This document shows, piece by piece, positions 9,249-18,654 of a stretch of DNA of 20,029 nucleotides. The DNA is from Thermomucor indicae-seudaticae. Its lineage: Eukaryota; Mucoromycota; Mucoromycetes; Mucorales; Lichtheimiaceae. Each line of letters opens with the position of its first letter. Position 1 is the first letter of the stretch. The stretch spans positions 1 to 20,029 of the forward strand of contig JSYX01000344.1 in assembly GCA_000787465.1 (NCBI GenBank), written 5' to 3'. Below the pieces are notes generated by a model. It saw nothing but the letters and a program-made list of their open reading frames with translations. It was not told the DNA's origin and did no database searches. The position numbers were made by a program, and so were the translations under genes.

Positions 9249-9896
9249 ATGGCAACAGGTCTACCAAAGTTGTCGCCATTACCGCCGACAACTACTACTG
9301 CTGACCACGAGTTGATCGACCTTACGCAACAACGGAGTTCAGGCACCGTTCGGATCGAACGTGATTATTCTCGAGGAGACGGTATCACTCGATTCTGCAC
9401 CAAGTTCCCGACAGAACTCACTGGAAGAGTAAGGCAATGGATCAGGAAATAGTGCGTGGAATTATTAATGGCCTCCCGTTCTCTTGGCTCCAGATCAATC
9501 CAACCCAGTTTGTCCATACCATTGAAACCATCAACGCCATCATGCAACGTGCTGAAAAAATATCTCTCAATATATTCGATAACGTCATGGAATGCTTGAC
9601 GATCTATACTTGGCCAATGCTTTTCCCAACCCATTATCAACGCGTAAGTCCCATCTCCATATCATCCATTCTTCTCATGCTGATCATTTTCTAGTGTATC
9701 AAAAACCTGTTACGGTTTATTGACAGTGAAAACGAACAAGTGTATCGACCATCAGGCATGTTCATATCCGACCCCGTTCGCTGCGCGTTCCTCTTTGTAA
9801 GTGGAAGTGATATGAACAATTACTGTCTTTTCATGTTTGTTTCACTGACTGATCGCCGAAATTCTTCTGCAGATCGAAATTAAATTGTACGATTGA
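9249..9896 (+). CDS. erf4: Golgin A7/ERF4 family protein, palmitoyltransferase partner
   Basis: Four exons (9249..9428, 9494..9643, 9695..9796, 9873..9896) with introns of 65, 51 and 76 nt give 151 residues. After a Pro/Thr-rich N-terminus comes the family signature: IERDYSRGDGITRF, then INPTQF..TIETIN, then FDNVMECLTIYTWPMLF with THYQR, then CIKNLLRFID and a C-terminal DPVRCAFLFIEIKLYD. Known members (yeast Erf4, human GCP16/GOLGA7) bind a DHHC enzyme (Erf2/ZDHHC9) at the ER or Golgi and are needed to palmitoylate Ras. The domain is complete. The start was chosen at 9249 because its context is GCCATGG and it gives the correct frame; another ATG at 9244 is out of frame. Confidence 0.93.
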
Positions 9897-10204
9897 TTCC
9901 TCCTCCCTCTTCACCACCCCTTGTTCAGAGTTCCATCCATTAATCTACATATAACCGCCATTTTTGATCATAACTTCAACCCAGCAAACCTTAGAGCATA
10001 AAAAGTCTTGCAGGCCAGACAACAGTACCTCTTCAACCACGAAAAAGACAGGAAAAAACAAATAAACCATCTACTAATATGCGTCGAACATGGATGGTTC
10101 CTTTTTTATTATTGTATGCTGGCGAACCGTTGGCGTACGTGTACAGAACAGCTCTCGTCGTTTCTCTTTTTTGTTCGGATCAAATGGAAAGTTTACAGAA
10201 AATT
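9897..10204. other. Convergent 3' region between ERF4-like and NAC alpha genes
   Basis: 308 nt separate the two stop codons of oppositely oriented genes. The stretch is AT-rich and must hold both 3' untranslated regions. I see no gene and no canonical AATAAA on the expected strands. Confidence 0.5.
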
Positions 10205-10927
10205 TTACATGGTCAATTCCTAAGTTCGAAGTGTGTAAGTCATAGACATGTCAATCAAGGCGGAAAAACAGAAGACTCACCATGATGGCATTGACAATAT
10301 CATTGTTGTTGTTCTTGAGGGCCTTAATAGCCTTGTTGCGAGACACGTTAGCCTGGCTGACGACCAGCTCAATGTCCTTCTCTTCAACACCAGTGGCGTC
10401 CACTTCGCCTTCGTCCTCCTCTTCCTCAGGAGCAGCGGCGGCACCAGCCTCAGCAGTGGTCGAGGTGGTGTTTGCTTCAGTCTCCTCAGCCTTAGCAGCG
10501 GCTTCAGCGGCGAGTTGCTGAGCAGCAGCAGCTTGGGCACGAGCGCGCAGGTCCTCCACCTGGACTTCACCAAAGACAATGTAGGTATCCGAGTTGCTGC
10601 TCTTGTAAACCTCGGGTCTGCCGATAGCGAACACAATCTACATTGAGCGATTTAGACAAATCTCATTCGAAAAGAGAGAGAGATGCGCGCTCAATTACGT
10701 ACACCGCGAGCACGGGTGAAGGTGACACGGGTGATACCAGGCACAGGCTTCAAACCGAGACCAAGGATAGCCTTGCGAGCCTTCTTTTCACCGCGCGATT
10801 GAGGAGTCTCAACGACAGCGGGAGGGACTTCCTGAGTCGTGGTGCTGGTAGCGGGGGTCTCCTCAGGAACTTCCTCGACCGTAACAGGCTTTTGCTCCAC
10901 GGGTTTCTCGTCGACTTGGGCAGACAT
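10205..10927 (-). CDS. EGD2: Nascent polypeptide-associated complex subunit alpha
   Basis: Three exons (10927..10703, 10637..10281, 10219..10205) with introns of 65 and 61 nt give 198 residues, the usual fungal length. An acidic, Pro/Thr-rich N-terminus leads into the NAC domain: [19 protein letters not shown], then [11 protein letters not shown] joined to [19 protein letters not shown] and [11 protein letters not shown]. An Ala-rich and then Glu-rich linker follows. The C-terminal UBA domain spans [20 protein letters not shown] to NAIMELTM; the last exon is 15 nt and gives ELTM plus the stop codon. It pairs with NAC beta at the ribosome exit tunnel, where it shields nascent chains and limits wrong SRP targeting. 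A splice-acceptor-like ACTTAG sits directly before the ATG, so a 5' UTR intron is likely. Confidence 0.96.
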
Positions 10928-12385
10928 CTAAGTATACGCGAATAGTTAAATGGTAAATTCGGAATAAAACGTGCCCCACCCTGATTGTCGCCAACATTTA
11001 AACGTCTCACACCAACCCAGTCCTCCTACTGGTTCGGTCTGACTCGCCAACCATCTCCATCCATCCATTCATATCTCCATATTATTTCCTCTTCGTATAA
11101 TGAATCCATTACATCACGTCGAGCATCCGTCCTCATCCATTTCCGTTTTGGCACGCTGGCGGGGTGATACACTTACTTTCAATAAGAGAAAGAGGGAGAT
11201 TTCTCACTTTGGGGTCGGCGGAACTCAATACCCAAAGTGCAGGGCCGCAACTCAAGGTTACCCAGCTGAGATTTACGCTTGGGAAACAGGCCTCATTCCC
11301 AATAACGCAATACCTGAAGTAAACAAATAAGCCCTTCAAATATCTGCCGCGCGAAATTCAGTTGTGCTTAGAAGAGAAAAAGTGGAATTTCGCAGGATTG
11401 TCATTTCCTTGTCAACCGTAAAACCAAAATTCCTTTTATTCATTAGCACAGTGGATGCTTTTGTGGAGTTCAGACATCACGAATTGTCGGCAAGGCTTTG
11501 ACCCGCTGCTGCCAGCGCGGAAGGAACTTCATGCGCAAACAGCATTACGTTGATAATACAGCCAATAACTGGCGACTCGAGTAACAACAAAGACGCCTTG
11601 TGGACATCCGAGCGCAAAGGCACAGAAAAGTCATATCTGGTCATTCCACGACTGTCGCATGCTTGCGACGCTGTCCTTAATCTGGAACGACAACCTTCAC
11701 TTGCAAGCTGGTGCGGCATCTCTGACATGATCGCGATATTCATGGGACACAAAGTAACTTTATTCCATCGCTAATAAGTTAACGTATGTCGCCGTCTTAC
11801 TCGGCGACGTAGTTTGCACTTTTGAAGCCATCTGGAAAGCGACCGCGCTGGTGTCGATTGAAGTCATTGACATCTCTATGAAATCTTATCCAATGCCTTC
11901 CCGAACACGCTTTAGACCTGGTCATCCACACAATTAATAAGACAACATTGAATCTGGGGGAAGCTCTATCGGAATGAACAGTACCGCTACCCACCGCACT
12001 CCGTGGATCTGATCAGTCACGCGATTAGTAAGACCGTCTTTGAACCCGAAGCGAGAAGAAAACTTGCTGTAGGCGCGGCGCCTTGCCTCTTACAAAGGTA
12101 TTGGTTAGTGAATGAATACATCCATAACGTACTCAAAGTTGATGCTTCTCTTTGAGATCGTCAAAGAGAGCATCTTATTGATCAAGAAGCGCATAAGAAT
12201 TTCGGAACTCGCCTTTGCAAAGATCAGAAGCTGCGATCCGCAGCACTCGCGACATGTACGCATGCTCGAATCTGTTCAAAGAGACGCGATGACGGTGAGT
12301 ACGGGATTCTATTCATGCGAAAACTATGGGTGGTTGTAAAGCAATTGGGTCTCTCATATCCATACGAAGGAAACGCGTAATAGAT
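10928..12385. other. Gene-poor interval after NAC alpha
   Basis: The part nearest 10928 holds the NAC alpha promoter and leader. The rest has several open frames of 60-90 codons on both strands (for example minus 11477..11752 and plus 11550..11774, which overlap), none with motifs or consistent splicing. I see no RNA gene and no repeat. The last 200 nt may include more of the decayed leucine-rich-repeat gene that follows. Confidence 0.35.
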
Positions 12386-13445
12386 GATGTCGTGGAAAAT
12401 CTGACGGTCGACTGCCATACCTTGAGTATCGCTCAACTTGTACAATTGTTTCGAACTGTCAATTGAGGCCCTCGGCAGGGTTTTGATCCAATGCCCCCAT
12501 CTGAAACATATTTACTTGGCCTTGTCGGCTCGAAACTCTGGACGACATCTGCTATGTGATTATTTAAGTAGTATTCAACATCCGGAGACACTCAATGTAT
12601 ACGGGCTTGGCATATTCTTTCATCGATATCCAGTCCTACCAGCACTGAAAAGCTTGGCAATGAATGCCCTGACCAGTACATGTTACGAGCCGCATCTAGT
12701 CCCTTCGCTGCAGCGTCTCAAACTGATCGACATTTATTATCCAAAAGAGGTTTCTTGTGTTGTCTCGCATCATCGTGCCATGCTACGAACATTACAATTG
12801 AAACGATCCACACTCACACCGCATGACCTACCCATCATGCTGAACCCCGCACCTCACGATTCCCGAGCTGCACGTCTGTCGATGGTCTTGTCCGCTTGGG
12901 GAACAACCAACTGTCTTCCTGTCCCTATTACTCATCTATTGAAAACCTTGCATTTATCACGACACTCATCTCAGAATCAGAGCTACAGGCTATCGTAGCA
13001 CATTGCAGTGGCCGTCTTATTTCCTTTCTCACCAGCTTTGGCCTCACGGATACCGTACTATCGATCTGGCCCACAAATTACCCGCCTGTTCTTTGGAGTT
13101 GCGCAGGAATGAGTTTGCAAGTATCCTGCCAAATCTGCGAAAAACACTGGAAGTATACCAAGGAACAGTGGTTTGTCTCCATCTTGGCGTCCAAGGTGAT
13201 AATGAAGCTGAGCCCTAGGGTGATACCCAAACTGTATTTCCGTGTGTGGATTATTAGAAGGATAGCCTAATCCGCAGTTGGAGGAACTCTTTTTGGACTT
13301 TCTTGTCTTCGACGGCCTCGTTCGTCAATTATTCAAAACTAAACCCATCTTTACGAGTTCTCCTTCTGATGATGACGGTCCCCCGGTATCCGATATGGTC
13401 GTCCAAGGCCGATTTCCTTCTCTTGGATATGACGTAATTTATTAA
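12386..13445 (+). pseudogene. Leucine-rich-repeat (F-box/LRR-like) gene remnant
   Basis: LRR-type text continues on the plus strand but changes frame repeatedly. Block 12386..12466 gives ENLTVDCHTLSIAQLVQLF then stops. Block 12438..12998 gives CPHLKHIYLAL, LPALKSLAMNAL and VPSLQRLKLIDIYY. Block about 12896..13080 gives SIENLAF and SESELQAIVAHCSG then LTDTVLSI. Block about 13063..13218 gives ACSLELRRNEFASIL. Block 13266..13445 gives PQLEELFLDFLVFDGLV. The gaps between blocks are too short for introns in most cases, so single-base indels are the simplest explanation. Regular hydrophobic spacing resembles the LRR part of the large F-box families of early-diverging fungi. No F-box is visible upstream. 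It is most likely dead or dying. Confidence 0.6.
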
Positions 13446-13675
13446 CAACCTGTTGGCATCTGGAATACGCGGGACGTGAGAGGGCCAGAATACGGTCCAT
13501 TGCTCTCTTGGTGACACGAAGACTGCAGAAAACTCTGCATAAAGACAATCACTGATTCACATGAAAAAGTTGTCTACCCTGGCAGAAGTTTTTTATTATG
13601 ATGAAGGAGCTGAAATACTTTGCGTCAGTAGCAGTAAACAACAAAGAGTCCCCTGTTGCTATAGGGAGATGAGCA

Positions 13676-14179
13676 TCACGTCTGTGCCAAAGTCTCAATC
13701 ACAACCTTGCATTTCCTGGTTTTTGTTATGGAGCATATATATATTTTGACTGTTATTTTACTACCGCAAGTACAAGTGATATAAAAGAAAGCTGCTTTGA
13801 GAAATATAAACTGACAACATCGCGATGGGAGTCAATATCGTGCGTTCTCTATAGTCAAGAATAACGTAGTTACCCGTTTTTCGGCACACCACGCGGTCAG
13901 TGCGCCCATGTAATAACGCCCAAAGGCGATGACGTGGCACTCGCCGTGCAAGACGAATCGCCCATCCGTAATAAAGAGGGCCGCCCGCCCAACAGGAATG
14001 TAAACTTCAGAGACCTGCAGTCTTGACAGCCCCAAGATGTCCAGACAGTCTGTCACCTCGGATATGGCGATAGAACGTCCACATGGATCGACGAAAGGTG
14101 GAGTCTCTTTAAGAGAAGAAGAAAAAGCAACAAAAAGATTGTTCTGGTCCATTTTATACGATCTGATGACATCAGCCAT
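13676..14179 (-). CDS. Hypothetical protein, possibly two exons
   Basis: The first exon runs from ATG 14179 to 13874 (102 codons) and ends at a GTAACT donor-like site. A 63-nt intron (13873..13811, TTGAC branch-like site, GTCAG acceptor) would lead to a second exon ending in TGA at 13676, giving about 146 residues. Without splicing the frame stops at 13832 (115 residues). The first exon has a balanced, protein-like composition with stretches such as LDILGLSRLQVSEVYIP and FGRYYMGALTAWCAEKR. No domain is recognised. The start lies in AT-rich context (ATATTATGG). The overlapping plus-strand frame 14037..14330 looks like a shadow. It may be a lineage-specific gene or a fragment. Confidence 0.35.
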
Positions 14180-14339
14180 AATATTTATGCAACTTACTTT
14201 TTTCTCGGCATACCTGGATCTTCTTTGGCTCTATAACATGTACAACCAGTTCGAACAGGAAAATCAGATTGGAATAATACTGTCAAGATGGATCACTAAG
14301 CTCAATTTTTTGCCTCATTCAGGGGAATAGGAAGTTGCA

Positions 14340-15320
14340 GTTCCATCTATATTTTCTAGGAGAAGATGCTCAATAATGAGAAATACTATTATATCCCAGA
14401 ATATAGGTAAAAACTGCGGTTTGTCAGGGGTAAGAAGAGGTTGTCCGGAATCCCGTGCTGATTAGCACTCGGAGCGCTTCCGCCTTCAGGTTTGATGTCT
14501 TACTTACTGCTTTCCTCGAAGACCATACATACATTAGTGTGGGTCATTTCATGACTGCGGACGTGATAAACTCTGATTTGCTCGACATCCCGAGCTTTGA
14601 TAGAAGATAAAGCACTATGTGAACGGCAAGTTTACAATACCATCATTTTTTAATTCGCGTGAAATCTTCTAATCGAGAGATTTACAGGCCCGTATTACGG
14701 TAACTCACATTCTTTTGAAATAATATGCGCCTGTACGAATATTCGTTTTCATAGGCTTCTAAATACGAATTTTCAATGGCAATATTCGAACTAGTACGAA
14801 TCCGGCGAACACAGTTGGCGGACGAATATTAATATCGCTGTTAATATTCAAACAACTACGAATATCATTAATTTATGTTCGTGAAGATCCCTAGCCAACG
14901 GCGGGAACGCATAGGAAAATGGTTACATACAAACCCATTGTCGACCCAACCGAACATTTCGTTGATTCAACGGGCAGACCGAATGAGTTGTTCCCAAATA
15001 CGAACTGGAACCACATCTGCATGTGCGAGAAGTTTCGTTTTGCTACGGATGTGAGGTCTCAGTTAGTTTGTCTTCCTTCTCACGCGCCTTGAGTGATGAG
15101 CGATGCACTTCAGATCGCCAACGATCCGAGAACGATCTTGGAGCGAAAGCATAGGAATCAGCTCATTTAAGAGGGACGAAACAGGGGATTACTTATTGCT
15201 TAAACGTTCAAGAAGAAACGAAGATTAAAATTGGGTGCCTTCCGAATCTGGATTTTTAGCATAAAGACCATTTGATTTTTAATGTAAGATACAAGCAAGG
15301 GAGTAGGGTGGAATAAGCAA
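14340..15320. other. AT-rich intergenic interval
   Basis: No open frame of useful length is present. The interval holds the ACGAATATT motif cluster at 14734-14862 and the 3' flank of the interrupted gene at 15321. I see no RNA gene or mobile-element ends. Confidence 0.45.
14734..14862. repeat. Cluster of ACGAATATT motifs with palindrome and hairpin
   Basis: Variants of TACGAATATT occur about seven times in both orientations within 130 nt. They include a perfect 12-bp palindrome ACGAATATTCGT (14735..14746). There is also a 9-bp inverted repeat GAATATTAA / TTAATATTC (14824..14832 and 14841..14849) around an 8-nt loop. Another TACGAA lies near 14997. Confidence 0.6.
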
Positions 15321-15881
15321 TCAAGGCAGAGACAGATGCAGAGAGATAGTATTATACACATTTTCACTTTTGAAAGAGGTTAAAGACTCTATGCTCTTCC
15401 TTTTTGGCGTCTGAACAAAAAAAAAGACACGGCGATGGACGGATGGACGGTTTTCTCGCATATTCCTTGGCAAAAGTAGATGAAGAAGAGAGGACTCGGG
15501 AGAATTGATCTTGCCGAAGCCAGACTGGACGCTGTTACGAATTTCACCAAGTTCATGAATTTCACGGGATGTGGATGGTTGCATACTGGAGTTGGCGAGA
15601 GAAAAGAAACGGCGATGGATCGATGGTTTTCTGGTAGATCCCTTATCAGAAGTAGAAGAAGTCGAGGAAGACTTGGAAAACTTCGTCTTGTTGAAAGCAT
15701 ACTGGACACGGTTACGGATTCCACGCGATTTGGACAGTTGGACTCCGAAGACACGAGGAGGTGCATCGATCACCTTTTGTTTTTCAGCCTTTTTAACTAA
15801 ATGGCTTTGTTGTGCTTCATTGTCACATTCGTACTTGTTGCTACCATAACCAGCCACGGAAGTATATGGAGTAGTGTCTTC

Positions 15882-15964
15882 CACTACGGGAAAAGCTGAT
15901 TCTATTTTTCCCTAAATTTCACTGGTTTTCCCTAAAATTCATGTTTTCAGGGAAAAGTAGGGTA
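15882..15964. repeat. Left terminal inverted repeat of the MITE
   Basis: 83 bp starting CACTACGGGAAAAGC and ending AAAGTAGGGTA. Its reverse complement is found at 16211..16293 with six mismatches. Confidence 0.9.
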
Positions 15965-16210
15965 AACTTCTGCTTTCTGCGCTACTTTTCACTATTTTCT
16001 GGAGTAGGGACGAATCCCTACTTTTCACTGAAATAGGATGGGCCACAAATTTTGCTCTCACAGCCTATATAGAACTTTTGAGTGTAATATACGATGCGTA
16101 AACGTTGAAAAAGTGTCTTCTGTGTATGTTAATGGCAAGAAAGTCAGCCATCAGTGGAATTAGGGAATCTCCCGGAGAAGTAGAGACGACTTGCACTGAA
16201 GGCAACACTA

Positions 16211-16293
16211 TACCCTACTTTTCCCTGAAAACATGAATTTTAGGGAAACCTAGTGAAATTCAGGGAAAAATATAACCAGCTTCTCCCGTAGTG
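16211..16293. repeat. Right terminal inverted repeat of the MITE
   Basis: 83 bp starting TACCCTACTTT and ending CTCCCGTAGTG. It is immediately followed by TTC, matching the TTC before the left end. Confidence 0.9.
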
Positions 16294-17114
16294 TTCATGC
16301 GTGCTTGTAGCTGGGCTCTTTGTGCAGGACGTCTTGTCATCTTCACTGTTCGTATGGAGGGTCGCCACGACCTTGGTACTTTTTGCCTCTTCGTACGTCA
16401 TCTGCTGTAGACACACCAGCATGAAGTGCGGTTCCGCGGCAGCAGTAGTAGTCACACCAGCGGCTTGGATTTCGGATATTGGCACCGCCACCTGCTGTTT
16501 TTTCGTTCAACAACACTTTGACAGTTGGTTCCGTGTCACATTCTTGCGAATCGCTTTGTTCCGCTGCTGCCTTAAACTTCTTTTCATCAAGTAGTTGCAT
16601 GTTTCTGCAGCTGGATGGTACAGTCTTGTTGTTGTTCCGAATCGACTGTTCTGAAAGGGCAGCGGCATCATCGATAAGGCTTTCCTCGACACGGGCCTTG
16701 ATAACCTTTTCTTCAGTCAACGCTTTGGAAGACATCACGTCGCTGCGCTGCGGTTGCTTATGCACAGTGGATGTGTCGCTGTTCGTGTTGGTCTTCTTGA
16801 AATCCTCACATGTCGCGGCAACAGCCAGTATCGTCATGATAATAAACGCGCGCAGAAAAATGAAAACAATAACACCGGGTAAAGTTACAAGGCTGTTTGT
16901 ATCGAAAGCGTCCTCAAAGTCGATGAAAGTCGCTACAGAGAGGCAGTAAAGCCTGTAAGGACGCAGTGTAGCAAGTGTCGCGATCAAAGATAGCACGATG
17001 TAGATCATTGTTTTGGGTATAAAAGAAACACGGAAAAGAGATGAAGAATGATTAAGGTGCAATTTTCGCTTTTAAAGGCGACCCAGACCCCGACCCTGTG
17101 ATTACGCAATCTCG

Positions 17115-17128
17115 GGGACCCGGGTCCC
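17115..17128. repeat. 14-bp GC palindrome upstream of the interrupted gene
   Basis: GGGACCCGGGTCCC is a perfect palindrome about 107 nt upstream of the ATG at 17008, in otherwise AT-rich sequence and beside GACCC repeats at 17080-17100. It may be a binding site for a dimeric factor; this is inference only. Confidence 0.4.
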
Positions 17129-17470
17129 GATAATTGCCTCTCTTTATTGCACATGCATATTACGTCAAATGTAGGAAAACCGACTAACAATAAGCAATTT
17201 AGCGAGTAGATGCAACATGAGACAGGCGTTCTAGACATTTATCGACCATATCAGCTCGACTGAAATGTCTATCGTTGCGTATTTTGAGCTGGTGACGGTA
17301 GAGAAAATAACTCGGTTCCTCGCTTTTCCGCCTTTTCTTCTTCCTATCATTTTCCTTTCATAGCTAGACAATGACGTATGTCAAGAGAATAATTTTTGAC
17401 AGCAATCCGCGTCGTTTTCGTTTCTCGTTGATGCTGTGTCAAAAATATTTCGTAGGTACAAATATTTGCG

Positions 17471-17872
17471 TCATGATTTATCGAAGCCAATCAACCGCTC
17501 TACTAATTCATCTGGAATCACAACCATGCCTGCCGCAACACTGTACAGCCAGCCTTCCGGGTTTAGAATAGATTCGTCTGGGAGCATATCCAGCGGCAGT
17601 CCACTCCGGTACTTGTCCAGCTCTTGCTCTTTACGTTGCCGAGCCCATGCTAGCTCAGCCTCCTCCTCTGGCGTATTCGGTGCCTTCGTCTTACATTCAG
17701 CTATACACCTCTTCTGTTCTTCATCACATTTAAGCCCTATGCCCTGTTCTTGTCCAGCGGCTTGAGACTCTCGTCCGCTTTGGGATAGGGAGCCGCGAAT
17801 ATTTCGAACTAAGGGCTCACCATAAAGCCGCCAAACTGCAGGCCGATTGTGCTCTGGGTCACTTGGCTCCGT
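17471..17872 (-). CDS. C-terminal exon of an unknown protein
   Basis: The minus strand is open from after a TGA at 17875..17873 to the TGA at 17473..17471, about 133 codons. The frame has no ATG until deep inside, so it must be entered by splicing. It contains DPEHNRPAVWRLYGEPLVRN, a pair of cysteines (KCDEEQKRCIAEC), a charged helical stretch (EEEAELAWARQRKEQELDKY) and a C-terminus with GWLYSVAAGMVVIPDELVE. The composition is clearly protein-like, and the opposite-strand frames are Ser/Cys-rich shadows. I cannot place the upstream exon; candidate acceptors are the AG dinucleotides at 17868..17867 and 17863..17862. The family is not recognised. It may be a fragment of a larger, possibly decayed gene. 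Confidence 0.45.
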   Translation of the reverse strand, partial: TEPSDPEHNRPAVWRLYGEPLVRNIRGSLSQSGRESQAAGQEQGIGLKCDEEQKRCIAECKTKAPNTPEEEAELAWARQRKEQELDKYRSGLPLDMLPDESILNPEGWLYSVAAGMVVIPDELVERLIGFDKS

Positions 17873-18501
17873 TCATGTTGGGTGACACCGGAAGTCCGTG
17901 CGGAAGACCTTAACATATAGAGCCTACGCGAACAAGAAATGTCCTCAGATCCATTCTCACTTGCCTGTCAAGAAAATGAAGCCTATATTTGTCCTTGTTT
18001 TTAAAACAGTGTTGGTGGAGCCTAAAAACGGTGGACAGCAAAAACATGTGTAGGCAAAGCATACATTGTGCTTCATGTATACTGACTGTAGATGTCAAGA
18101 AAATATTAAAACGATTCCAGTGTATAAGCACAAATATGCCTGCATCAGGATATACATATCCTCTGAGAAAATACAAATGAAACTTCATAAAAGCAATTAG
18201 TCCAAGATTCATTCACGCCACAGACATATATAATCTAACTAATACAGACAGGAGTAAGTGCGGTAAAGTACATACCAGGATAATACACAAGTTCTACATA
18301 CAAGAGATACTATACCATACATGTATACAGAAAGAATTCTTTACTGCACGCTACAAAAAGAGAAGAAAAGATTAAATACCACCAGTACCAATTGGTTTAT
18401 CGATCAAGAGCAAGTATCACATACCTTTACGTCAACAACGTCCATATGCCGTCACGTTCGTATGAATCGAGAGTCCTCCCCGGGCGTTTTTGACTAAGAG
18501 C
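17873..18501. other. Intergenic or upstream-intron sequence
   Basis: AT-rich stretch with no convincing gene. A minus frame at 17910..18212 is hydrophobic but has no motif. It may contain the missing upstream exon of the protein at 17471-17872. Confidence 0.3.
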
Positions 18502-18654
18502 CAAGTGTAGGTCTGTCCGTTATAGCAACAATCTATAATATCGAACATCGCCGACTTGTTGAATCCTCTCAGACCGGACTAGGCCTCGATCAAGTGCAGG
18601 TCGCCGCACCCTATAGCCAACAACTATAATGCCGGAACATTAATCAGACTTGCT
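18502..18654. repeat. Pair of imperfect direct repeats with conserved hairpins
   Basis: Unit 1 (18502..18560) and unit 2 (18591..18654) both start CAAGTG[T/C]AGGTC and end [G/AG]ACTTG. Both contain a short inverted repeat around a loop: TTATAG-CAACAAT-CTATAA in unit 1 and TATAG-CCAACAA-CTATA in unit 2. The outer CAAGT/ACTTG ends are also complementary, so each unit can fold as a two-helix hairpin. No function is known to me. Confidence 0.5.

Larger units (their letters stand above)
15882..16293. mobile_element. CACTA-like MITE, 412 bp
   Basis: Terminal inverted repeats of 83 bp (15882..15964 and 16211..16293) match at 77 of 83 positions by my alignment, and the inner 38 bp are identical. They begin CACTACGGGA, as CACTA/EnSpm ends do, and the element is flanked on both sides by TTC (15879..15881 and 16294..16296), a 3-bp target-site duplication typical of that superfamily. 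There is no transposase frame, so it is non-autonomous. Inside are further copies of the subterminal motif CTACTTTTC and a GTAGGGA/TCCCTAC hairpin (about 16004..16021). It sits inside the coding sequence of the minus-strand gene at 15321-17008. Confidence 0.88.
15321..17008 (-). pseudogene. Gene of unknown function interrupted by a MITE and an indel
   Basis: Three minus-strand blocks appear to form one former gene. Block 1, from ATG 17008 to the A6 run at 16503..16498, has two hydrophobic N-terminal segments (MIYIVLSLIATLATL and LPGVIVFIFLRAFIIMTI) followed by a charged region. Block 2, 16497..16294, continues in another frame (VAVPISEIQAAGVTTTAAAE to SPATSTHE); removing one A from the A6 run joins the frames. 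Block 3, 15881..15321, resumes as EDTTPYTSVAGYGSNKYE and ends in a TAA-type stop. Blocks 2 and 3 meet exactly in frame (HE-DTTPY) if the 412-bp element and one copy of its TTC duplication are removed. About 423 residues would result. Block 3 contains an internal duplication. A TATA-like CCTTTAAAAG lies at 17078..17069. No family is recognised. In the present form translation would stop 17 residues into the element. Confidence 0.6.

Noticed and set aside
10248..10646. Plus-strand Ser/Leu-rich frames of 79-132 codons
   Set aside because: They are antisense shadows of NAC alpha exon 2, whose identity is certain.
14782..14800. tRNA-like TTCGAAC near TACGAATCC
   Set aside because: No acceptor stem, anticodon arm or D arm can be built around it.
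15480..15849. Plus-strand frames opposite the interrupted gene
   Set aside because: The minus strand shows the duplication and continues across the MITE junction in frame; the plus frames do not.
16497..16504. A-AAA-AAC type slippery site for programmed minus-1 shifting
   Set aside because: The heptamer is out of register with the upstream frame, and the needed change is plus-1, so a simple indel is more likely.
16479..16949. Plus-strand 156-codon frame
   Set aside because: Ser/Leu/Cys-rich composition typical of an antisense shadow; the minus strand has a promoter-like region and a start codon at 17008.
17018..17025. TATAAAAG on the plus strand
   Set aside because: No plus-strand gene follows; the reverse gene starts at 17008, so this lies in its leader.
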